Shown here: piece by piece, positions 22,746 through 33,284 of the stretch
Position numbering within the stretch: the first letter of the stretch is position 1
Layout: each line of letters begins with the position of its first letter
Source: Trichostrongylus colubriformis
Taxonomy: Eukaryota; Nematoda; Chromadorea; Rhabditida; Trichostrongylidae
Length of the DNA: 64,000 nucleotides
NCBI GenBank assembly: GCA_963978905.1
Contig: OZ022257.1
Location: 38,264,203 to 38,328,202, forward strand
Reading direction: 5' to 3'
The notes under the pieces: model-generated
What the model was told of the DNA's origin: nothing
The model's database searches: none
Seen by the model: only the letters and a program-made list of their open reading frames with translations
Position numbers and translations under genes: made by a program

Positions 22746-22981
22746 GGCAGTGTTCATAGTTCACGATTCAGGCGATCACGCGATCGCGTGCTTTACGCGG
22801 TCGCGTGATCGCCTGAATCACGTAATCAATATATATCTTTTCTTTTCCGCCTGTATCGCGTGATCCACGCGATCGCGTGCTTTACGCGATCGCGTGATTG
22901 CCTGAATCACCCAATCAATATGTATCATTTTCCTTCCGCCTGATCGCGTGATCGCCTGAATCGTGAACTATGAACACTGCC
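22746..22981. mobile_element. 236 bp Harbinger-like MITE, strongly palindromic
   Basis: Inverted ends GGCAGTGTTCATAGTTCACG and a TAA duplication (22743-22745 and 22982-22984) fit PIF/Harbinger (TWA). The core repeats GATCACGCGATCGCGTGC-type units on both strands, so the element is a series of GATC/CGCG palindromes. The end motif resembles that of the 2.9 kb element at 58615 (GGCAGCGTTCATA). No coding capacity. Confidence 0.85.
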
Positions 22982-22984
22982 TAA

Positions 22985-24060
22985 CAATAGTCTGAAGAAA
23001 ATCAAGCATATGACTTCGTTAGGAAGAAGGCATCTGTTCCAGCTGAGAGATGAAAAAGGAAATATATGCAAGACCAAGGGAGAAATCACCAATTGTGTGA
23101 AGCAATACTATGAACAGTTATACTGCTCTACGGTTGATGTGGACTTTGTTCCATTCAATGACGAATACCGGTATTGCCCTCCATTTCCTCAAAGTGAAGT
23201 TGAAGAAGCGATTATGTCGATGAAAAAGGGTACATCACCTGGCCAAGATCATGTTACGGTAGAAATGCTACAACTGGGATTGACGCACTTGCTTCCGTTG
23301 ATCACAGATTTGTACAACCGTTGTCTCTCTAGTACCACTGCGCCAGACGGTTTCGCCGACTCTATAACAATTCTTCTGCACAAAAGAAACGATTTGCTGG
23401 AGCTAAAGAATTACCGACCAATTTCGCTTTTATCCGTTCTGTACAAAGCACTCACAAAGGCGATATGTAGGAGAGTTGAAAATACCTTGGACGCGGAACA
23501 GCCCCCAGAACAAGCCGGCTTTCGAAGGGGATATTCAACGATTGATCATTTGCATGCCTTGAACGAGTTGATCGAAAGAAGTGTCGAATATAAGATACCA
23601 TTCTTTCTTGCATTCATCGACTACGAAAAAGCCTTCGACACTATAGAAATGAATGCTTTATGGACAGCTCTACAAGCACAAGGAGTTGATAGCAAGCTTA
23701 TCGAACTTCTAAGACAAATATGCTGCAACGCTCGGTCCTCAATCAAAGTTGGTGAAACCAAAGTCCCAATAAACATCTGTCGAGGCGTACGACAAGGAGA
23801 CACAGTCTCTCCGAAGCTTTTCACGGCCACTCTCGAGCATGTATTTCGACAACTATCATGGGACGGATTTGGGATATCGATAAATGGAAAACGGTTAACA
23901 AACCTCAGATTCGCAGATGATGTGGTGCTAATTGCGAACTCCGAACAAGAACTACAGTCCATGATTGACGATCTGGACCAGCAATCTCTTAGATGTGGTC
24001 TAAAGATAAGCGATTCGAAAACAAAAATCATGGCGAATTCTTCCGCATCAATTACTCTCA
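22985..24060 (+). pseudogene. RTE-type LINE: reverse transcriptase domain
   Basis: RT domain of the RTE element. Visible motifs in order: KKGTSPGQDHVTVEML, LKNYRPISLLSVLYK, EQAGFRRGYSTIDHL, FLAFIDYEKAFDTIE (motif A Asp), CRGVRQGDTVSPKLF (motif B) and LRFADDVVLIA (motif C, FADD), then GLKISDSKTKIM. All catalytic aspartates are present. The frame is open from 22986 to 24060, where a TCA-flanked Tc5-like element cuts it after the segment following motif D. Coding resumes in the same frame at 25400. This is one of the best preserved coding regions in the window. Confidence 0.93.
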
Positions 24061-25396
24061 CGAGGAAGGTCTTCCAACTCATGACGCGCTTTTTGAAAGC
24101 TGTTTTTTGCATGTATGGGGGTACGTACAAGAATCATATAACTGATGTTCATTTTTGCTGCGCGGCCCTACAAATGCCAAAAACGGGGTTGATGGTTCGA
24201 TCCCCACCAAGGACAAATTTTTGCAAAATTTAGATTTTCAGTTTTTGGGCTCGTAAACATTCGAATATGAAGATTAAGTGCAGTAATCACATTTAGAACT
24301 CCGAACTGCCCCCTATTGCCAGTTTTCAGCAAGTTTGACAGTCCAATTTTTTAGCTTTTCGGCGCTCATAGCACACGAACGAGGGGTTTTTGCGCGAAAC
24401 CGATTCGATATTCGTGTTCAGGAGGTCGAACTACCCTTGGGGGTAAGTTTCCAGCCCAATCGAGATTTTGACCCAAACTCGAAAATTTGAGCTGGGCATT
24501 GGCATCGACTGCACATTCGATGAAGGAGACGGCGATACCACTTGTCAGGAAATTCTCCCTATTTCTCTTGCTTGGTGCTTGATAGCTGAAATTATAGCGA
24601 TAGGCATCCATGCTGTGCATATTCCATTGATTTTCATCGATTTTGTGAGTTACTCACTTCTACAAGTAGAAGGCGCACCATGTACCCATAAACCAAACAT
24701 CTTTTTCGAAGTTAAGGTCAAAACTTGGAAATGGCTAGAAATGTGTACCCAAGGCTAGTTTAACCCCCTGAACACGAATATGACACTCATTTTGTGCGAA
24801 AGCGCGAATTTCGGGCGCTACGGGCCCTTTCGTGTCCAAAAAGGTCACATCACCAAATTCATTGACAATTCGTAATTAGGGTCATTTTGGTATGCTGTCA
24901 ACGAAAATCGTGGTCATTTGGCATAAACAGACATATTTTAAGACGAAAAAGTGAATGCAAAAAAAATGCAAAACTTCGGCAGAGCCGAGATCCGAACCAC
25001 CAACCCAGCATTTCATCCGTTTAAGAGTCCATCGCCGTATCCAGTAGGCCATCGAGTCGTTGCAGCGCCGGTACCTCGGGGAGCCCTTATGAGACTGCTA
25101 CGCACTTTTAGTACATGGTGGAGATAAGATTTCATTTTTTCCCGTATTTGACTTTATTTTGAATGTGAAATAGAAGAACACCTTCGGATCTGCACATGAT
25201 CAAAGTTGCAAGGAAGATGCGTTACTATAAATGGGTTAAAATCGCCTTTTTTAAACAAATTTCTTTACTCCTTTTTTGGTATTTGTAGGGCCGCGCAGCA
25301 AAAATGGAAGTCAGTTATATGTTTCATGTAGATACCCCCATATGATGGAAAAAACCGTTTTCCGAAAGCGCGTCATGACCTGAAAGACCTCCCTTG
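24061..25396. mobile_element. Tc5-like transposon inserted in RTE (1.34 kb)
   Basis: The left end CGAGGAAGGTCTTCCAAC and right end ...AAAGACCTCCCTTG are flanked by perfect TCA duplications (24058-24060, 25397-25399), matching the TNA rule of Tc4/Tc5. The arms pair over about 120 bp, including CTGCGCGGCCCTACAAAT near both ends. The element is about 80-90% similar by eye to the one at 17943. A B-box-like GGTTCGATCC at 24193 and a tRNA-like region on the minus strand at about 24966-25062 lie inside. No transposase. Confidence 0.85.
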
Positions 25397-25399
25397 TCA

Positions 25400-25917
25400 G
25401 AGGGAAACCTGTGGATAACGTAGAATCATTCGTATACCTCGGACAGGAAGTCACCATTGATCACGCATTTTCCAAGGAGATAGCTCGCAGAATCCGCGCT
25501 GGATGGGTCATCTTCTACCGATATAAAGACTTCCTGACATCCAAGAGAGTGGAAATGCGATTCAAAAGAAAGCTTTTTAACCGTTGCATTCTACATTCCA
25601 TGATATACGGATCGGAAACATGGATTCAAACAAAGATGTACATGCAAAAACTCGCAGTGGCACAGAGAAGAATGGAACGGAAAATGGTTGGAGTATGTCT
25701 AAAAAGTAAGAAGACGGATGAGTGGCTTCGAGGTGTCACTAAACTTGAAGACTTGATCGAAACCGCCAAGGTAATGGAGTGGTGCCCTTATTCACAGAGA
25801 AAAACAGGAAGACCGAAAGCGAGGTGGCGAGACATGCTACAAAACATATTAGGATCTCGAAATTGGCAACGAAAAGCAAGATCAATGTCGAAGAAAGACT
25901 GGATGGATCTGATCTGA
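25400..25917 (+). pseudogene. RTE-type LINE: thumb and C-terminal domain
   Basis: C-terminal part of the RTE protein, in frame with 24060 after removal of the Tc5-like insertion. It shows VESFVYLGQEVTID (after motif D), RRIRAGWVIFYRYKD, YGSETWIQTK, and the RTE-type end GRPKARWRDML with a final WMDLI. The stop is at 25915-25917. A very short 3' tail with AAATGTAAAA repeats (to about 25977) follows, as is common in RTE elements. With the N-terminal parts this makes a full-length element damaged only by one visible frameshift and two insertions. Confidence 0.9.
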
Positions 25918-25977
25918 GCGCCACATATTGTAATAATATTGAATTGGCGAATAAAATGTAAAAAATGTAAAATATAG

Positions 25978-26833
25978 CCTAAACTTAAATTTACCTCTCA
26001 TTTCAAAGGAATCATCCGCGGAAAAATGTTTTTTTATGTTACCCATATATCTATGTTGTATTTGCCTAATGTGGCCGCATGCAAAGTTTCACGCAAAAAA
26101 ATGGGAATCCTGCTAAGATACAGCAACAGAAAGTCTTAGCCCGATGAGAGGAGCCTTCGAGCAAGTGCTCACCTCGTCGTCAGAAAGTTACGCAAACACT
26201 CTCACTCTCCGTTTCCACCTGCGGTGGACGACGGGACGGGGCTTTTACTCGGAGGCCCCGCCCTATCCGGTCAAGAATTTGAGGGGCTGTATCTTGCGAA
26301 TTCTCGCTATTTTTCGCAAAAACTTTTGGCAATTACAACATAGATATAATACGAACAAAGAGCAACAAAGAAACCAATTCTTCCGTGGACGATGCCTTTG
26401 AGCAAATTCTTAAAAATGTGGTTAATGAGACTTATCAGTCACGAAGCCTTGACGACAAAGAACACTACGATATTATATAAGTATACAAAGTCTAAATGTG
26501 CGTTCACTGGTAGAAAATGAGACAGTTATATTCTTCCCCATTCGTGTCGACGGATAGCCTAACGCTTGAAGTGGGAAGAAACGAGAACAGCTCCCAACAA
26601 TCTATCTTTACTTGTAGCGTGGCGGACTAATCTATAGACATCAACTGGGAGACACTCCACCTCAAGATGACATAGGACACCGAGTACACTATCGAAGTCG
26701 TACGACAATTAGTTTTCACACTATTTTTCTCAAGCTCCGGAGGCCAGCTATGACGATCGATCTCAAGCGCTCGGTTTTCTTACAATCGACAGATATGAGA
26801 GGCATATCAGCAGAGCAGGCATATCGAAACTGC
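25978..26833. other. Unassigned sequence after RTE
   Basis: About 850 bp with no recognised coding sequence; a GC-rich stretch at 26150-26290 stands out only by composition. It ends where a Tc5-like element begins. Confidence 0.3.
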
Positions 26834-26836
26834 TGA

Positions 26837-27790
26837 CAAGGGAAGGACCCCAGGCCGAAGTGGCCATTCGGAGTGGGATACATATGGTCCGACGTATTTT
26901 CGGACGCTGATCTCTAATCTGTATTCGAATTTTGTAAAATGATTCTCCTAGCGGAGTTATGGTTTTTTTTGAAAAACAATACTACATATCATATGGTATC
27001 GTTTGGAAGTTCATAGCATGCGAGCCAGACGTTCTTGCGCAAAACCAAGGCGATTTCCGTGTTCAGGGAGCCAGATTACCGCAAAGGGGTAGTTTTTAGC
27101 TAATTCGAGAATTTGACCAAAATTCGGAAAAATTCACAGGCTATAGGGTGGCAGCCCATTGAACAAAGGAGAAGTCGTTGACCCTTGCCTAGGAAATGCT
27201 CCTATTTGACGCTTGTTTCGTACATTTAGTGCGATGGGTAAGTTAAAAGGTATGTATAGCCTATCTTGTTTAGGTTGCGGGGTTTTCTGTAGAAGAAAAT
27301 TCAAAAACTATCACTTTATCCCCTGGCCACCCCCAATTTTCCGAAGTTGGACCAAAAAATGGATTTGGCTGAAAATTTGCACAGAGGGGCGATTCGACCC
27401 CTGTGCGCGAATATCATAATCTTTTTAAGCAACAACGCCTAACTCGGGTGGTACGGGAATCTCTTCGACTTCGTATCCTTTCATGTATAAAGTGGCAGAG
27501 TAAATGATGGGTGCGATAGGTACCAGTACAGGGAAACGTCCAAAAGTGGAAGAAAAGCACTTATTGACAATGCAACAAAACAATGCATAATGCAAAAGGA
27601 ACCGCACCCGCTGGGAACAACCCATGACCCCTGTCCTGCAGATCTGGAACACCACCACTTAGCCACTGAGGCCGTTGCTAACTCATTAGGAACAGCCGTG
27701 CTGATGACATAGTGCCTCGCCAATGAGATCCGACGTGTAGCTTTCATTCAGAAAAACCTCCATAACTCTAATGACGTAATCCCCGATGAC
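26837..27790 (+). mobile_element. Tc5-like element, right end decayed, with tRNA-like segment
   Basis: Starts after TGA with CAAGGGAAGGACCCC and shares its sequence, in reverse order, with the complete element at 29009-30024. The shared parts include the GGTTTTCTGTAGAAGAAAA segment and the GGTACCAGT...GGGAAACGTCC segment. Similarity stops near 27774, so the right TIR is lost. A tRNA-like module on the minus strand lies at 27601-27675. Confidence 0.65.
27601..27675 (-). ncRNA. tRNA-like module in Tc5-like element
   Basis: On the minus strand the A-box-like stretch TGGCTAAGTGGTGGTG is followed by GATCTGCAGGA and a weak B-box GGGTTGTTCCC. The same layout occurs at 29187-29260 and 47566-47620. 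It is probably a degenerate tRNA-derived module spread by the transposon. Confidence 0.45.
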
Positions 27791-28677
27791 TGGGGTGGGA
27801 GCGGCTAAGGAGATGCGGCAGGATAGGAGGTTTTGCGGCGCGTTTTCGCGGTTTCAGCTTGAAGCTTACTCTAAAAAATAGACGCTGTCGTATTTCCACA
27901 CATTCTCCTGCGTTTACTTGGCAACATGCCAATGGAAAACTAGATCAGACTACTCCCCTCTTGACGGACAGTTCGTCCGCGTCGAGAATCAACAGTGGAA
28001 AGGGGGTCCTATTTCTCGGGTTTTGGGCCATTTCCATCCGTTTCTTCTCCACTATCCTGTTACTAGGCTTCTCGACTTTCATATGCACTATTTCTTTTAT
28101 TTTTCGTCCGACTTTCCCCTAATGCTGCCTTCAAATCAAATGATCTCAATCAACTCGAACTTGAATGATTAAACCTCCCTTTCTTTGTTTGCTTCCACAC
28201 AGTAGGTAGTCTGAAAGTCAAAAAGAGCTTTCGTTTATTCGGTTGCAATGTTGATTTATAACTTCCACTTGTCAGTGGACGCATTCATTACAATAGTTGA
28301 CACGTAACAAGTTCCATAAATGAGACTCTGAGTGTGCTATCCTATCTACAATGAAAACAGTTATCCCACTTCACGGTCACTGCCTGAGGAGTAGGGAACA
28401 GAGCTCCGAATGCACCTCCTACAAAGCTCAGACCGCGCACATACATGGTCCACGGAGGGTCTTTTCTATTCGTAGGGTTCACTTAGAATTCCTGGTTACC
28501 CCGATTACTGGAAGTGCCTTTCATAAAAAGTAAAGACCACAAAGACATGAAGGCGCTCCGATGAAAATTTTTAAGTGCTTTATCATGAAGACAGAAACGA
28601 GCGTTGTGAATTGAGCAGCGGCACGGACAGTCAAACCTTTAGCTGTAAGCACAACACGGTAGAAGAAACCCACCCTA
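27791..28677. other. Unassigned sequence before a SINE fragment
   Basis: No family recognised; several short open stretches in different frames. No direct or inverted repeats are obvious. Confidence 0.25.
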
Positions 28678-28771
28678 TAATGCGAAAGTTACTGCAAGGA
28701 TGCCGAGTTAATGGCAAAAGCTTCGGTGTCGGACGGGACTCGAACCCGCACTTCATCCTTTCCGGATTGAT
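28678..28771 (-). repeat. tRNA-derived SINE, 5'-truncated copy
   Basis: On the minus strand a perfect B-box (GCGGGTTCGAGTCCCG) is followed by TCCGACACCGAAGCTTTTGCC and CATCCTTGCAGTRACTTTCG. This matches the copy at 40629-40755 well beyond the tRNA part, so the two share a SINE body. The A-box end is missing here. Confidence 0.65.
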
Positions 28772-29008
28772 CAAAAATCAAAAATATCAAAATTGGTATC
28801 TACAAGCTATCAGCATCACGTTTCGATGCGGATACTGGCCAACCGCCTCAACACGTTATACGTGTGAGTGCTGATAAGCTATCCTTTCTTCTATTATATA
28901 AACCACTAACTTTGTGTGTCGGTTTGTCGGTAGGTTTGTCGGTATGTCCGTCCGTCCGCAAGTGAATGATTATGATTAGGGAGTGATAAGGCAAACCAAC
29001 CGCTCTTA

Positions 29009-30024
29009 CAAGGGAAGGACCCCAGGTCGAAGTGGCCATTCGGAATGAGATGCATATGGTCCGATCTCTTTTCGGACGCTGATATCGAATCTGCATTCCA
29101 AATTTGCAAAACGATTCTCTAAGCGGAGTTATGGAGGTTTTTTTGAATGAACGGTTCATCAGCATGGCCGTTGCTGAGCACTCAACGGCCTCAGCGGCTC
29201 AGTGGTAATGCTCCGGATCTGCAGGAGAGGAGCCGAGGGTTTGCTCCCCGCCAGTGCGGGTTTTTTTGCATTTTGTGTTTTATTGTCAGTAAGTGCTTTT
29301 CTTCCTTTTCTGGACGTTTCCTTGGACTGGTACCTATCACACCCATCATTTACTCTGCCACTTTATTTATAACTGCTAACATTACTCACAAGGGAAGGAT
29401 ACCAAGTCGAAGAGATTCCGTACCACATGGATTAGGCGTTTTTGCGTGAAAAGATTGTGATATTCGTGCACAGGGGGTCGAATTACCCCTCTGTGCAAAT
29501 TTTCAGCCAAATCCAGTTTTTGGTCCAACTTCGGAAAATTGGGGGTGGCCAGGTTATAAAGTGATTTTCTTCTACAGAAAACCCTGCAACCTGAGCAAGA
29601 TAGCCTACACATACCTTTTACATTTGCCCATCGCACTAAATGTACGAAACAAGCGTCAATTAGGAGCATTTCCTAGGCAAGGGTCAACGACTTCTCCTTT
29701 GTTCAATGGGCTGCCACCCTATAGCCTGTGAATTTTTCCGAAATTCGGTCAAATTCTCGAATTGGCTAAAAACTTGTCTTCTGGGGTAATTTGACTCCCT
29801 GAACACGAAAATCTCCCTGGTTTTGCGCAAGAAGGTCTGGCTCGCGTGCTATAGGCTTCCAAACCTACCATAATAGTATTGTTTTTTCAAAAAAACCTCC
29901 ATAACTCCGCTCAGAGAATCGCTTTGCAAATTTCGAATACAGATTCGAGATCAGCGTCCGAAAATACGTCGGATCATATGTATTCCATTCGGAATGGCCA
30001 CATCGACCTGTGGTCCTTCCCTTG
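29009..30024. mobile_element. Tc5-like transposon, complete (1.0 kb)
   Basis: The ends CAAGGGAAGGACC...GGTCCTTCCCTTG pair over about 150 bp and are flanked by perfect TTA duplications (29006-29008, 30025-30027). Inside is a third, TIR-like motif at about 29393 (CAAGGGAAGGATACC) and a tRNA-like module. No transposase remains. It sits in the H2 copy. Confidence 0.85.
29187..29260 (+). ncRNA. tRNA-like module followed by a T-run
   Basis: GGCCTCAGCGGCTCAGTGG carries an A-box-like stretch, then GGATCTGCAGGA, then a weak B-box (GGGTTTGCTCCCC) and a run of seven T at 29261-29267, which would suit Pol III termination. The B-box is imperfect, so this may be a relic. It lies inside the Tc5-like element. 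Confidence 0.5.
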
Positions 30025-30344
30025 TTAGTCGGAAGAAACCGATGGATATTGGAATACAGTGTGTCCCAAAAGTATAGGTCCACCCTATTTTTCATCCATA
30101 TCTCCAGAATGGACCAGCGATTCCTTTCCAAATTTTTATCTGTGGTACCTAATTACTGTAGCGATCAAACGCCTCAGTAAAATTGGAGACATAAAATTGC
30201 AAAATATTGTTTGCTTTTTTTTTTCAAAAATAAGGGTGTCCCAAAAGTATAGGTCCACTCAGTCTTTCCGCCTTGCTTCCATTGAAAGGTAAGTTGTGAA
30301 GTAGATGTGTTGACGCATTCTTCTGAGATTTACTCTACAGTGCC

Positions 30345-31070
30345 ATGCCACGCGGTACGCACTTATCCGAGTACGAAAAAGGACATATTCTGGCCTACAA
30401 GGATGTGGGACTCAGCAATCGCAAAATTTCTGAGAAGATGGGCTTATCCCACAACTTTATCAGCACCTTCTGTCGCACCATGGACCTGTACGGAACGAAA
30501 AAGAAAAGTGGAAGGCCGCAGAAGCTTTCTGAGAGGCAGAAGCGTCGGATCCTCAACGCTGCGTCCAATTTCAGAAAGGGTGTTTGTCGGCTGTGCAGGG
30601 AACTGGCACCTACTGTATCAAAAAACACTGTGCACTGTCTGCTCAAGTTGTCTCCTCACTTCGGGCGAAGACGGTTCTCGTCCACGCCATACCTCACGAG
30701 GGCGCACGAAGAGGCTCGAATCCATTTTGCCAAGTAAAATGTCAGCTGGACGCATCAATGAGATGAGGTAGTCTGCAGGGTTACATTATTGACGTAGTAT
30801 AGTTCACGGCGAATCAGTAATAGCGTTGCCGGTATCTTTTCTGATGAGAAAAGTCAAAATTGGATGAACCCGATGGCTTGGCAAGTCATTGGAAGGGTTC
30901 GAGGAAGGAGCCGCGCCCCTTCTCGAGGCGCGGATTTGCTGGAGGTAATGTTATGGTTTGGGTCGCCTTCTCTCGCTTTGGTTAGAGCAGGATACCATTC
31001 ATCACGCATCGTATGGATTCCAGGGCTTATCAAGACGTTCTAGAAGGTAATTTACTACCATATAAACAGC
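30345..31070 (+). pseudogene. Tc3-like transposase, N-terminal and partial catalytic region
   Basis: The 130-codon frame from the ATG at 30345 starts MPRGTHLSEYEKGHILAYKD and contains the paired helix-turn-helix DNA-binding region of Tc1/Tc3 transposases (LSNRKISEKMG, a GRPQKLSERQKRRI hinge, SKNTVHCLLK). After a stop near 30737, degenerate catalytic sequence follows: GIFSDEKSQNWMNPMA (first Asp) near 30840 and RMDSRAYQDVLEGNLLPY near 31015. The second Asp and the Glu are missing because the gene is cut at about 31070 by the inverted arm. Not functional. Confidence 0.85.
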
Positions 31071-31145
31071 GGTACATACATACATTAGGTGCAGCTGACA
31101 AACACCCTTTCTGGAATTGGACGCAGCGTTGAGGATCCGACGCTT

Positions 31146-31340
31146 CTACCTCTCAGAAAGCTTCTGCGGCCTTCCACTTCTCTTTTTCGTTCCGTACAGG
31201 TCCTTGGTGCTACAGAAGCTGTCGATCAAGTTGTGGAATAGGCCCATCTTCTCAGAAATTTTGCGATTGCTGAGGCCCACATCCTTGTACGCCAGAATTT
31301 GTCCTTTTTCGTACTCGGATAAGTGCGTACCGCGTGGCAT
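31146..31340 (-). pseudogene. Inverted second copy of Tc3-like transposase N-terminus
   Basis: A 64-codon minus-strand frame starting MPRGTHLSEYEKGQILAYKD repeats the beginning of the transposase at 30345, with a few substitutions. It is part of the right arm of the snapback element. The reading breaks after QKLSER, but similarity continues to about 31070. Confidence 0.85.
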
Positions 31341-31966
31341 GGCACTGTAGAGTAAATCTTAGAAGGATGCGTCAACACATTTACTTCACAACTTACCTCT
31401 CGAAGGAAACAAGGCGGAAAGACTGAGTGGACCTATACTTTTGGGACACCCTTATTTTTGAAAAAAAGCCAATAAAATTTTGCAATTTTATGTCTCCAAT
31501 TTTACTGAGGCATTTGATCGCAACAGTGATCAGGTACCACAGATAAAAATTTGGAAAGGAATCGCTGGTCGATTCTGGAGATATGGATGAAAAATAAGGT
31601 GGACCTATACTTTTGGGACACACTGTATCATTACAAGGCCATGTTATCGTAGTGATAGCACTTCCTACCTATATAAACACCTATTTTGTACTCTTGCTGT
31701 CATTCTGGGGTGCGCTGACGTCGCAGGAGGTGTCGGCACACTGGGATGGCATGCAGTATGATGGTTTATGGGAGGAGCATTGCCGTGCGAACTTAACCGA
31801 TCACAGAGTGGGTAACTGTGTAAGTGAAAACGATTGCAATCCTTTTCACAAGTCATGATCGGCTCAGACAGCTATCAGAAATACTTAGAGGGCCGGAGTG
31901 GGTGGTGAACCACATAGTGGATGCACCAATGGATGTGCAGATAAGTGTGAATCCAACAATGTTATA

Positions 31967-32482
31967 TTAGGTTGGACGGGAAGTTCTGGGACACTTTTTG
32001 TTTTTTCCTGTAGAAACCTGTAAAGCTTCGGGAGCATTTGGTAGTGGGGGGTATATGAAGCGTCTGAAAAGGGCTTCTGAATAGCACATTCATATTCTCT
32101 ACGGCTTCAACTAGCAGTGAATTTACGGCAATTTCGCGAAAGGTGCGAAATTCACGAACACCGCCTCGGTTCCTCAGCATGCGAGGCCACTAACAAAATT
32201 AACCAGTCGATGGACCCAGGTACTGTCTCTCATATGGCGGCAGCCCGATGGCTCGATCGGCTCAAATTGGAACAGGAAAATATTCAAAAAATTGCATTGA
32301 GAAAAAAACTTTTTTTTTTGAAAATTTTCAAAAAAATAGGAAACTGTTACCATCCAACACGACAGCCACTGCCGATCTCTACTGCAGGCAATTGGACACC
32401 GGAGCGCCAAAACTTACCGGAAAAATGGACCAAGACCAAGGTTTTTCTCACAAGGTGTCCCAGAACTTCCCGTCCAACCTAA
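31967..32482. mobile_element. Mariner-type MITE (516 bp)
   Basis: The ends TTAGGTTGGACGGGAAGTTC and the complement are flanked by TA (31965-31966, 32483-32484). The TTAGGTTG start is typical of mariners. There is no mariner protein inside. The empty site is visible in the H2 copy near 38385. Confidence 0.85.
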
Positions 32483-33284
32483 TACTATAATCCTTGCTAA
32501 ATCACATTGCTGAGCAGCTCCTGTTAACATTATCGTATGGATACCAGTTGACTCGCCAAGCAGCCGTCTCCCGCTTCTAATCCTTGGAATGGCTGGCTTC
32601 GCCATCCCTTTCAGATTTAATTTTTTATGAATGTTACTCACTCTTTACATACAGAGCGTAGTATTTATTACTCTACTCCAGTGCTCTTTGAGGTTGCAGT
32701 ATCGGCTCTGCCAAAACTACATGGGTTTGCTTCCGTGAGGCTCGACACATGAGACTTAATGTTCAGATGTGAAGAAATTCCTTGAAGAAGTCATGCCGGC
32801 CGTGGGTCATGTGCCCTTCGGGAAGGCAGCCATAATTGCTTTCGTGTTCTTCTCCGGTCTGATGCAGGATGAAACTATCACTGCGGCCTTTGACGAGCAG
32901 CGAGGAGTTGCCTTTTGAAGATGCTAGGAGAATGAGACAATGCCGTTAAATTCATATTTGATAAAATAATGCCCACAATAGTGCCAAAATGACATTTTGA
33001 GTATCTTCGATCAGACGCATGGCCATAAAGTGTTTTCTTTCGCTCCTAACTATTGGATAAAGTGAAGTCCCCGCGGGAGGTATGCGCTTCTCTCATCCCG
33101 CTCAGTGTGTGCCGAACAGTTGACACATATCTCTTTAAAACTCCTATTACCGAGCGCTCATTGTGTATATCCATATCAGTAATAACCGCTAACCTATGTG
33201 AATAGTGTGTAAAACGCATCTTTAGAGAAAATGAAATTTCAAGAGAAGGAGGAGCGCCCGGCGGCAGCTGAGCGATCCGACTGG

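Larger units (their letters stand above)
30057..31625. mobile_element. Tc3-like snapback transposon (1.57 kb, ~550 bp arms)
   Basis: The ends CAGTGTGTCCCAAAAGTATA are flanked by TA (30055-30056, 31626-31627). The tip motif recurs about 177 bp inside each end (30236 and about 31450), the Tc3 arrangement. The mirrored arms continue far past a normal TIR and include the 5' part of the transposase gene on both sides (plus from 30345, minus from 31340). The element is thus a truncated transposon joined to an inverted copy of its own left part. Confidence 0.85.
28882..33284 (+). mobile_element. Helitron-like family H2 copy with three nested insertions
   Basis: The head TCCTTTCTTCTATTATATAA follows a host A at 28881. 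The body is broken by a Tc5-like element (29009-30024), a Tc3-like snapback element (30057-31625) and a mariner MITE (31967-32482), leaving about 1.3 kb of H2 itself. The 3' inverted block runs 32544-33284 and ends CGATCCGACTGG. The uninterrupted H2 copy at 37.9-38.9 kb confirms the host junctions, for example CGCTCTAAGTCGG and ACAATGTTATACTCC. No protein of its own. Confidence 0.75.

Noticed and set aside
21498..25917. Active RTE element
   Set aside because: Frameshift near 22350 plus two insertions break the protein, although catalytic residues are kept.
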